This document shows positions 6,568 through 11,635 of a DNA stretch of 15,159 bases, piece by piece. Within the stretch, counting starts at the first letter, position 1. Each line of letters opens with the position of its first letter. The notes below the pieces were generated by a model, which did not search any database, had not been told where the DNA came from, and saw only the letters and a list, made by a program, of their open reading frames with translations. Location of the stretch: the NCBI GenBank assembly GCA_903870305.1, contig CAIQCM010000082.1, forward strand, positions 1 through 15,159, in the 5' to 3' direction. The translations under genes and the position numbers were made by a program. This stretch comes from an uncultured bacterium (GTDB lineage: Bacteria; Patescibacteriota; Patescibacteriia; CAIQCM01).

Positions 6568-6592
6568 AAGACCCCGGATACGGGGTCTTTTT
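6568..6592 (+). terminator. Intrinsic terminator after the methyltransferase gene
   Basis: A perfect 9-bp stem, 6568-6576 (AAGACCCCG) with 6581-6589 (CGGGGTCTT). The loop is GATA and a T run follows. Confidence 0.93.
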
Positions 6593-6594
6593 AG

Positions 6595-6623
6595 TTGCGA
6601 AATTTTTCGACTTCGGGTAAGCT
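6595..6623 (+). promoter_or_regulatory. Candidate promoter for the 6632 gene
   Basis: TTGCGA (6595-6600), a 17-nt spacer, then TAAGCT (6618-6623). The -10 is weak but resembles TAAGGT before thyX. Eight nt separate it from the ATG at 6632, so a leaderless or near-leaderless transcript is expected. The spacing and the upstream terminator support a promoter here. Confidence 0.35.
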
Positions 6624-6631
6624 CTGAAAAT

Positions 6632-7039
6632 ATGTCATACCTCAAACCGCTCGTCACCTTAAATTACTGGTTCAATGCCAACCCGCCGTCGTTCATCGGC
6701 CCGGTTTTCCTTATTCTGGGAATACTGCTCATCGTCATTTTTGTCGCCGGCATTGTCGTAAAGTGGTTCGCGTGGAAAAAGCGCGGCAACCCGCCACTCC
6801 ACCGCGTGCTTTCGCGCTTGGGTCGAGCCGAGATCGCGGTCGCGCTCATTGGCGGATTTCTTTACTTTGTTTCCTACGAACAGACCCCGGTCGTTTCAAT
6901 GCGTTTCTGGTGGCTGGTTCTGCTCGTCGCCGCGATCATTTGGAAGGTTTTCATTATCCTCGATATCCTGAAGCGCTATCCGGTGGAAAAGAAAGCGCGC
7001 CTTGAACGATTGGAAAGAGAAAAATATCTACCCAAGTAA
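6632..7039 (+). CDS. Polytopic membrane protein of unknown function
   Basis: A 135-residue protein with three or four hydrophobic segments: an N-terminal amphipathic stretch (LKPLVTLNYWFNANPP), IGPVFLILGILLIVIFVAGIV, AEIAVALIGGFLYFVSY, and MRFWWLVLLVAAIIWKVFIIL. It ends in a strongly charged cytoplasmic tail (KKARLERLEREKYLPK). The block YEQTPVVSMRFWWLV resembles YE.VP-LSARFWFL in uncharacterised CPR proteins I recall. No catalytic motif is seen. ATG 6632 follows a candidate promoter, and no Shine-Dalgarno is visible. The stop codon is at the centre of a 6-bp hairpin (CCCAAG-TAA-CTTGGG, 7031-7045). The heptad inverted repeat begins straight after. Confidence 0.78.
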   Translation: MSYLKPLVTLNYWFNANPPSFIGPVFLILGILLIVIFVAGIVVKWFAWKKRGNPPLHRVLSRLGRAEIAVALIGGFLYFVSYEQTPVVSMRFWWLVLLVAAIIWKVFIILDILKRYPVEKKARLERLEREKYLPK

Positions 7040-7042
7040 CTT

Positions 7043-7139
7043 GGGTAAAAACCAAGAACCAAGAACCAAGCTCCAAAGAAGAACCAAGCCCCAATTCTAC
7101 AATATTTGGAAATTGGTTCTTGGTCCTTGGTTCTTACCC
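7043..7139. repeat. Second heptad-based inverted repeat (diverged copy)
   Basis: The left part reads AACCAAG three times (7050-7056, 7057-7063, 7064-7070), then CTCCAAA, with another AACCAAG at 7082-7088. The right part reads TTGGAAA (7106-7112), TTGGTTC (7113-7119), TTGGTCC (7120-7126) and TTGGTTC (7127-7133). The outer ends GGGTAA and TTACCC also pair. It is related to the copy at 1676-1746: 20 identical bases in the right arm, and both continue into TTACCC. Its centre is less perfect than that of the first copy. Confidence 0.88.
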
Positions 7140-7149
7140 GCAGGTTTTT

Positions 7150-7506
7150 ATGTCCAACCAATCCTTCGGCAAACAAGGTGAAAACGCGGCGGCGGAATAT
7201 TTAAAGAATCTCGGTTATAAAATTTTGGCGCGGAATTTTCGAACGCGCTGGGGGGAGATTGATATTGTCGCCAAGGATGAGGATTGTTTGGTGTTCGCGG
7301 AAGTGAAAACGCGCGCCGGCGAACGCTTCGGAGCGCCTGAAGAGGCGGTGACGCGAACCAAACAAGAACATTTGGTCAAAGCGACGCAAATATATTTATC
7401 GCAAACCAAGCAAGCGCACATCCTTTGGCGCATCGACGTGCTCGCGTTGCTAAAACAAAATGACGGATTTGCGATCCGTCATTTGAAGAATGCAGTGACC
7501 GGTTAG
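7150..7506 (+). CDS. yraN: YraN/UPF0102 family nuclease-like protein
   Basis: A 118-residue member of the UPF0102 (YraN) family, with a restriction-endonuclease-like fold; its cellular substrate is not established. The diagnostic N-terminal block is FGKQGENAAAEYLKNLGYKI (6-25). The putative active site is GEIDIVAKDEDCLVFAEVKTR, with E36, D38, E51 and K53 in the PD-(D/E)xK pattern. The length matches the family. ATG 7150 is preferred to a TTG at 7120 because the extra 10 residues come from the heptad repeat and have no family counterpart. Only a weak AGG precedes the start. Near the 3' end, 7458-7468 pairs perfectly with 7474-7484 inside the coding sequence. The gene converges with tmk. Confidence 0.92.
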   Translation: MSNQSFGKQGENAAAEYLKNLGYKILARNFRTRWGEIDIVAKDEDCLVFAEVKTRAGERFGAPEEAVTRTKQEHLVKATQIYLSQTKQAHILWRIDVLALLKQNDGFAIRHLKNAVTG

Positions 7507-7622
7507 GAAAAGAGATAAGAAATACGATTTTTTGACTCCGGAACTCGCGTGGGCTATGGCATAGCGGTTCCTACGCTCAAACAGTCCTCGTCTAAAAAAT
7601 CCTATTTCTTATCCCTTTTCCT
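7505..7622. repeat. Long imperfect inverted repeat between convergent yraN and tmk
   Basis: Left arm 7505-7536 and right arm 7590-7622 are near-perfect reverse complements over about 33 bp, with two substitutions and one single-base gap. Each arm carries a 6-nt A/T run, so the RNA from either strand ends in a stem plus U run. The 53-nt centre holds a smaller hairpin (GCTATG-G-CATAGC), flanked by GGAAC (7540-7544) and GTTCC (7567-7571). It probably serves as a bidirectional terminator for both genes but is far larger than needed. No flanking target duplication was seen. Confidence 0.85.
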
Positions 7623-7626
7623 GTAT

Positions 7627-8346
7627 TTATTGAAAAATATCCCTTGCCAGCGCGGCAGTATCGGCCTTGACCGCCTCGAGCGGTTGCTCGGCGTTCAGGT
7701 AATGCACCTTGGTGCCGTGCTCTTCCCATATTTGACGGAACCACGCCGATTCAAAACGTTCGGCGGCTTTGGTGAGGAATTCTTCTTTTTCGAAAATTGC
7801 ATTATCGGCCTTATTAGATCGTCCGCCGATGCGGCTCATACCGGTTTTAGCCGAACATTTTACTATTACCAAGTGTCCGGGAGCGTGGTCGAAAGCCAAA
7901 TTATTGCCGCCGTAAGAAATGATCTCCTCAAGCCGCACGCCGTCTTTCATGATCGGTTGGTAAACCATCGATGTGGACAGGCCGCGGTCTTGAATGATGA
8001 TGGCGTTACGTTCCAGCATGGGGATAAGAAAACGGCGATAGAGGATAAGGCGATCCATGGCATAGGCCGCGGCGACCGTGCGGCGGTCGTAATTGGCGTC
8101 ATTAGAAATGAGTTCTTTGCGTATCGCCGCACCGACCCATACCTGCGTCGGTTCGGCTGAAAAAATAACCTCCTTGATCGGTGTCCATGGCAAGGGGAGT
8201 TCGCCGGTACTCTTGCAGGTCTCGGGAAGGTTAAAAACTTTCAGGTTTTTTTCTTTGGCTATTGTTTCGCAAAAAAATTTAACAAGGGTCGTCTTGCCGC
8301 TGCCGTCGATGCCGTCGAACATGATGAATTGCGGATATGCGGGCAT
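7627..8346 (-). CDS. tmk: Thymidylate kinase
   Basis: Phosphorylates dTMP to dTDP with ATP. From ATG 8346 (239 aa): the P-loop is GIDGSGKTT at 12-20; SAEPTQ at 63-68 is the substrate-side EPT block, followed by VGAAIRKELI; MDR at 97-99 and IIQDRGLSTS at 117-126 match the conserved DR and (D/Q)R blocks; the LID region is GGRSNKADNAIFEK (174-187). An extension of about 20 residues before SAEPT makes it longer than the usual 200-215. The frame extends to a GTG at 8376, but that codon overlaps the predicted -10 box, so ATG 8346 is chosen. The gene is transcribed divergently from thyX, which makes the substrate dTMP. Confidence 0.87.
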   Translation of the reverse strand: MPAYPQFIMFDGIDGSGKTTLVKFFCETIAKEKNLKVFNLPETCKSTGELPLPWTPIKEVIFSAEPTQVWVGAAIRKELISNDANYDRRTVAAAYAMDRLILYRRFLIPMLERNAIIIQDRGLSTSMVYQPIMKDGVRLEEIISYGGNNLAFDHAPGHLVIVKCSAKTGMSRIGGRSNKADNAIFEKEEFLTKAAERFESAWFRQIWEEHGTKVHYLNAEQPLEAVKADTAALARDIFQ

Positions 8347-8374
8347 ATATATCTGCTGTTGATAACCTGCGTTC

Positions 8375-8402
8375 ACTATAACAAATTATCCCCCTTGCGC
8401 AA
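8375..8402 (-). promoter_or_regulatory. Promoter for tmk with extended -10
   Basis: On the minus strand TTGCGC (8402-8397), a 16-nt spacer, then TATAGT (8380-8375) preceded by TGT, giving an extended -10. The predicted +1 near 8368 leaves about 22 nt before ATG 8346. It rules out the GTG at 8376 as a start. The -35 is part of the palindrome TTGCGCAA (8395-8402). Confidence 0.6.
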
Positions 8403-8404
8403 TG

Positions 8405-8434
8405 TTGCGCAGCGCCGCGGGCTTGTGTTAAGGT
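8405..8434 (+). promoter_or_regulatory. Promoter for thyX-like gene
   Basis: TTGCGC (8405-8410), an 18-nt spacer, then TAAGGT (8429-8434) preceded by TGT. The -35 is back to back with the tmk -35: TTGCGCA occurs at 8395-8401 and 8405-8411. GAAGG at 8456-8460 is the Shine-Dalgarno for ATG 8470 (9-nt gap). Confidence 0.5.
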
Positions 8435-8469
8435 CATGGAAACCCGATTTTTAACGAAGGCGAGACGAT

Positions 8470-10254
8470 ATGGAAAACACCACGCAAACGCACACCTTTG
8501 ACCATGCCGAAGATCGCGCTGCGGTCATCATTGATCGGACCACCGGCGAACGCTTTGTCACCTACGGCGATGGCGTTACTTTGCCCTACGGCGCTTTTAT
8601 CAAGGAAGAGCTTTTCAAGCTTGCCGCCGGCTATCTTACTTCGCCAACATCGAACGTCACGGCGGTCGATGGCAAACAGCTTGCCGGACTTGTCGGCGCG
8701 CTTCTTGCCCGCCAGAGCCGCGCCCAGGGTTCGGTCATCGATATTTTGGCGAAAGAATTCTTGCGACCCGACGGTTCGGTTGATCGCGAAAAAGCTGAGG
8801 CCTTGATCGGCCGCGTGCTGTTGCAGTTTGGCGACGATTCGGTTCAAGAGCTTGAATACGCCACCGTGCTCGTCACCTCAATCTCAAACCTCGCCACCAA
8901 AAAGATCGAAGATCGCCGGCTGGGGAGCTACATGGAGCAATCGAGCCGCTACGTGATCTATACTTCTCGCGATCCGGTCACCGGCGCCTGGCGCTATTAT
9001 CGCGAGCCGCGGATCATGGCAAGCGTTTTTGCGAGCCGCTATGTCACGCTCATGGACAAGTGCTTTACCACCTACGCCAAGTTGGTCGAAGCGCTTTCGT
9101 CATATTATGGACAGGTGAAACCGAAAGACGCGGCCGAGTATGCCATTCGCCCCAATGATACGAAGAAATATCGTTATGCCGCGCTGGGGTCTGACGATGA
9201 GCGACGCGAATTTGATCGCGTCTACAAAATGGACTTGAAGACGCGCGCCTGCGACACGGCGCGCATCGTGCTGCCGGCCTCGACCCTCACCAACATGGCG
9301 ATGGTTGCGAACGGACGCACCTTTGAGTATCTCTTGAAGGTGCTGTACTCGTCCGACGTGCCGGAGTTTGCCGATGTCGCGACGCGCCTGCATGAAACAT
9401 TGGGCAAGGTCATTCCGCAATATGTGAAACGCGCTCTTCCCGAAGGTGATGCGTTCATCCGCGAGACGCGGCGGCGCGGGCAAGAAATTGCGCGTTCTTT
9501 TCCGAACGCGTTTGCACCGGACGCCGCGGGAGAAACGGATTTTCTTGACGTTCCGCGCCTCATCGCCAACACGCACGAAGCCAAAGCGCATTTGCTCGCC
9601 GCGGTTCTATATCCGCATGTTCGCTGTTCGTATCGAAAATTGATTGAAACGATCAATGATGCCAAGGAACGAAATCTCGCCGGACTGATCGGCTACCTCG
9701 CCGGCGATCGCAAGGGCCGCCGCGACCGCAGCCCGCGCGCCTTTGAGCACGGCTATGACATTACGGTCGATGTCACGGGCAACTTTGGCATTTTTCGCGA
9801 CCTGCACCGCCACCGCATGATGACCTTGGACCGCCAAACGTTGAATCCGTACCTCGGCTTCGCTGTTCCCGCCGATGTCATCGCTGTTGGTATGGGGGAA
9901 ACCGTTCGCGCTCTTGCCGCCGAGATCCTGGCGCTCTACGGCGACCTTGATCAATACCTTGGCGCCGACGCCGCCGAGTACTGCGTGCTCTTCGGGCACA
10001 ACCTGCGTTTCAAGATCGGCATGAACTTGCGCGAAGCCCAGCACTTGCTGGAACTCCGCACCATTCCTCAGGGACACCCCGACTACCGCCGCATCTGCCA
10101 AAAGATCCATGACGAAATTTTGAAGCGTGCGCCGTGGATCGATGAGACCGGATTGCTCAAATATGTCGATCACAACGACTACCATTGGGCTCGCGCCGGC
10201 TCTGAGGCCTTCCAAAGCCAAGAGGCGCTGCGGCGGGGGATCAAACTCGAATAG
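8470..10254 (+). CDS. thyX: Tandem ThyX-like protein (FAD-dependent thymidylate synthase family)
   Basis: ThyX makes dTMP from dUMP using FAD and methylene-tetrahydrofolate. At 594 aa this is more than twice the usual 220-250, and two ThyX-like halves can be read. In half 1, DRRLGSYMEQSSRY (148-161) aligns with the signature RHRxxSxNExSxRY, followed by DTARIVLP (262-269) and NGRTFEYLLKVL. In half 2, FRDLHRHRMMTLDRQ contains RHR at 447-449, followed by NLREAQHLLELRT and HPDYR. Half 1 thus lost RHR but kept S-E-S-RY; half 2 kept RHR but lost most of the second part. It starts at ATG 8470 with Shine-Dalgarno GAAGG and ends at the terminator at 10260. Divergent tmk supports a role in dTTP supply. 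Whether it is catalytically active is unproven. Confidence 0.82.
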   Translation: MENTTQTHTFDHAEDRAAVIIDRTTGERFVTYGDGVTLPYGAFIKEELFKLAAGYLTSPTSNVTAVDGKQLAGLVGALLARQSRAQGSVIDILAKEFLRPDGSVDREKAEALIGRVLLQFGDDSVQELEYATVLVTSISNLATKKIEDRRLGSYMEQSSRYVIYTSRDPVTGAWRYYREPRIMASVFASRYVTLMDKCFTTYAKLVEALSSYYGQVKPKDAAEYAIRPNDTKKYRYAALGSDDERREFDRVYKMDLKTRACDTARIVLPASTLTNMAMVANGRTFEYLLKVLYSSDVPEFADVATRLHETLGKVIPQYVKRALPEGDAFIRETRRRGQEIARSFPNAFAPDAAGETDFLDVPRLIANTHEAKAHLLAAVLYPHVRCSYRKLIETINDAKERNLAGLIGYLAGDRKGRRDRSPRAFEHGYDITVDVTGNFGIFRDLHRHRMMTLDRQTLNPYLGFAVPADVIAVGMGETVRALAAEILALYGDLDQYLGADAAEYCVLFGHNLRFKIGMNLREAQHLLELRTIPQGHPDYRRICQKIHDEILKRAPWIDETGLLKYVDHNDYHWARAGSEAFQSQEALRRGIKLE

Positions 10255-10259
10255 TTATC

Positions 10260-10293
10260 AGAGGTCGTTTGCGCAAGCACTCGGCCTCTTTTT
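10260..10293 (+). terminator. Intrinsic terminator after thyX
   Basis: AGAGG (10260-10264) pairs with CCTCT (10285-10289). Extra CG pairs lie next to it, a GC-rich loop is enclosed, and a T5 run ends at 10293. Confidence 0.8.
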
Positions 10294-10301
10294 GAACGCA
10301 G

Positions 10302-10823
10302 GTGAGGTGTTTTGTTTTTGGTTTCTGGTTTCTGTTGAAAAAAGCGGTCTACCAGCGATTGGCCGATGCCAGAAGTATTCTAGCGGAACGCGGCCACCAT
10401 ATCGACCACAAGGCCGACCTAGATCCTCCTGGCGAGCGTGGCATTGCCGAGTACATAAAGGAAAAGTACGGCCACGAATTCGTCTTCGTGACGGACTATC
10501 CTACCGAGGTTAGGCCGTTCTATCACCGCCGGCACGAGGATGATCAGTCATTGACCAACAGCTTCGACCTTTTGTGGAAGGGGCTCGAAGTCACAACCGG
10601 TGCGCAGCGTGAACATCACGTGGACATCCTGTCGAGACAGGCCGAAGAGAAGGGCGTGCCGTTGGAGTCAATCAAATACTATCTTGATTTCTTCCGTTAT
10701 GGCTGTCCGCCGCACGGGGGATTCGGGGCGGGTTTGACCAGACTACTGATGGTTCTCCTCGACCGCAAGAATGTGCGCGAAGTCACATTCCTCTACCGGG
10801 GTCCAAATCGTTTGACCCCCTAG
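10302..10823 (+). CDS. C-terminal fragment of an Asp/Asn-type class II tRNA synthetase (possible pseudogene)
   Basis: A 173-residue ORF from GTG 10302, matching only the second half of the catalytic core of AspRS/AsnRS (or archaeal asparagine synthetase AsnA). Visible blocks in order are FVFVTDYPTEVRPFYHRRHEDD; SFDLLWKGLEVTTGAQREHH; YLDFFRYGCPPHGGFGAG; motif 3 GFGAGLTRLLMVLLDR; and the closing REVTFLYRGPNRLTP. The OB-fold domain and motifs 1 and 2 are absent, and sequence directly upstream is the thyX terminator, so nothing is recoverable by frameshift. The first 11 or so residues are encoded by GTTTCTG heptads, so the true start is unclear (TTG 10335 is an alternative); no Shine-Dalgarno is seen. 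The frame is intact and motif 3 Arg is kept. Either a decaying duplicate of aspS or a retained paralogue; the former is likelier. Confidence 0.7.
   Translation: MRCFVFGFWFLLKKAVYQRLADARSILAERGHHIDHKADLDPPGERGIAEYIKEKYGHEFVFVTDYPTEVRPFYHRRHEDDQSLTNSFDLLWKGLEVTTGAQREHHVDILSRQAEEKGVPLESIKYYLDFFRYGCPPHGGFGAGLTRLLMVLLDRKNVREVTFLYRGPNRLTP
10314..10334 (+). repeat. GTTTCTG heptad array fused to the synthetase fragment
   Basis: Three 7-nt units: GTTTTTG (10314-10320), GTTTCTG (10321-10327) and GTTTCTG (10328-10334). They lie exactly where the homology to the tRNA synthetase begins. They share the heptad period with the other arrays, with a unit similar to TTGGTTC. Confidence 0.65.
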
Positions 10824-10847
10824 AGTCGATCGATTCATAGTCGCAGT

Positions 10848-10882
10848 GGCGGCTGAGGGAATATTCCTCAGCCGCCTTTTTT
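10848..10882 (+). terminator. Intrinsic terminator after the synthetase fragment
   Basis: A perfect 11-bp GC-rich stem, 10848-10858 (GGCGGCTGAGG) with 10866-10876 (CCTCAGCCGCC). The loop is 7 nt and a T6 run follows at 10877-10882. Confidence 0.96.
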
Positions 10883-10883
10883 C

Positions 10884-10912
10884 TTGACAAAATTTGATTT
10901 TATTTTTATATT
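10884..10912 (+). promoter_or_regulatory. Near-consensus promoter giving a leaderless HIT-family mRNA
   Basis: TTGACA (10884-10889), a 17-nt spacer, then TATATT (10907-10912). The ATG at 10919 is 6 nt after the -10, so the predicted +1 is the start codon itself. The -35 begins two bases after the T run of the preceding terminator. Confidence 0.8.
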
Positions 10913-10918
10913 TATTCC

Positions 10919-11374
10919 ATGATTGATTGTATTTTTTGTAAAATTGCGAAGGGAGAGGTTCCATGCCATAAAATATGGGAAGACGAAAAGTATATGGCTT
11001 TTTTGTCGATTTTTCCTAACACTGAAGGTTTTTCGGTTGTCATAACAAAGGAGCACTACCCGAGCTATGCCTTTGATTTGCCAGACGATGTTCTTTCTGG
11101 TCTAGTTTTGGCTGCAAAAAAAGTTGGAAGACTGATCGATTCGAAAATTGATGACGTTGGAAGAACGGGCATGATATTTGAGGGTTTTGGCGTTGATCAT
11201 ATTCATGCAAAACTGTTTCCTATGCACGGAACTGGTAATTTGTCCGAGTGGAAACCACATAAATCAAATGTAGATAAATATTTTGATCAATACGAAGGAT
11301 ATATATCATCACACGATTTCAAGAGAGCGGATGATAATAAATTAAAGGAACTGGCAAAAAAAATAACCGGATAA
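10919..11374 (+). CDS. HIT-family hydrolase/transferase, variant HxHxK motif, AT-rich
   Basis: A histidine-triad superfamily protein of 151 aa; relatives hydrolyse or transfer nucleotides from dinucleoside polyphosphates and nucleoside phosphoramidates. The N-terminus MIDCIFCKIAKGEVP carries the usual CxxC (C4, C7). The HIT motif HxHxHxx appears as HIHAKLF (94-100): the first two histidines, including the nucleophile position (H96), are kept and the third is Lys98. The C-terminal part (SEWKPHKSNVDKYFDQYEGY) resembles proteins I recall from CPR genomes. The gene is much more AT-rich than its neighbours: 21 of 60 bases are G or C at 10921-10980, against 35 of 60 at 8521-8580. This suggests acquisition. 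It has its own promoter, lacks a leader, and no clear terminator follows. Confidence 0.9.
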   Translation: MIDCIFCKIAKGEVPCHKIWEDEKYMAFLSIFPNTEGFSVVITKEHYPSYAFDLPDDVLSGLVLAAKKVGRLIDSKIDDVGRTGMIFEGFGVDHIHAKLFPMHGTGNLSEWKPHKSNVDKYFDQYEGYISSHDFKRADDNKLKELAKKITG

Positions 11375-11406
11375 ATGTAATGCACTGGAATCAGAAACCC
11401 ATTTGG

Positions 11407-11456
11407 GGCTCATCTTGCATTGGACAAGTCTGGCTCATCTTGCGTTGGACAAGTCT
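11407..11456 (+). repeat. Two 25-nt tandem direct repeats upstream of the nusA promoter
   Basis: Copies at 11407-11431 and 11432-11456 are directly adjacent and identical except for one A/G difference in the middle (TTGCATTGG versus TTGCGTTGG). They end 5 nt before the -35 box. The placement suits an activator or repressor site, but no known operator is recognised. Confidence 0.9.
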
Positions 11457-11461
11457 CGGAT

Positions 11462-11490
11462 TTGACGGGTTTGTCCGCCTCTGCTATAGT
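11462..11490 (+). promoter_or_regulatory. Strong promoter upstream of nusA
   Basis: TTGACG (11462-11467), a 17-nt spacer, then TATAGT (11485-11490) preceded by TGC (extended -10). The predicted +1 is about 11497. This is one of the two best promoter matches in the window. Confidence 0.8.
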
Positions 11491-11498
11491 ATTGAACT

Positions 11499-11529
11499 GG
11501 ACATGTTGATACTCAACATGTCCTTTTTT
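11499..11529 (+). terminator. Perfect terminator hairpin at the start of the nusA leader (possible attenuator)
   Basis: The 11-bp arm 11499-11509 (GGACATGTTGA) is an exact complement of 11513-11523 (TCAACATGTCC). The loop is TAC and T6 follows at 11524-11529. It starts about 2 nt after the predicted +1, so transcripts ending here would be about 30 nt. No gene lies between the promoter and this hairpin, which suggests conditional termination ahead of nusA. Confidence 0.75.
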
Positions 11530-11548
11530 ATACCTCATCTTATTCAGC

Positions 11549-11626
11549 ATGAAGCATAAAACATGAAGCATTCCGGTCGAGCCGCATTCGACAAGAGTGT
11601 TTAGTGTTTCATGATTCATGTTTCAT
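11549..11626. repeat. Heptad inverted repeat in the nusA leader
   Basis: Left units are ATGAAGC, ATAAAAC, ATGAAGC (11549-11569). Right units are GTTTCAT, GATTCAT, GTTTCAT (11606-11626). The outer units pair with one G-U wobble each. A small internal stem, GTCGA with TCGAC, sits in the centre. The right arm ends 9 nt before the nusA ATG at 11636, so folding could affect translation. Confidence 0.75.
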
Positions 11627-11635
11627 TCAATTGAT

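Noticed and set aside
7505..7622. MITE-type mobile element
   Set aside because: The long terminal inverted repeats fit, but no target-site duplication or second copy is visible in this window. It was kept as an inverted repeat only.
7549..8160. Plus-strand open frame of 203 codons opposite tmk
   Set aside because: The minus strand encodes a thymidylate kinase with P-loop and LID motifs. The plus frame starts in the inverted repeat and shows no domain.
8347..8376. GTG at 8376 as the tmk start
   Set aside because: The codon overlaps the predicted extended -10 box and would lie upstream of +1. The extra ten residues have no family counterpart.
11618..11635. ATG at 11618 as the nusA start
   Set aside because: It lies within the GTTTCAT heptads. 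The family N-terminus (MSNPIVQAIKQICDEK) begins at ATG 11636.
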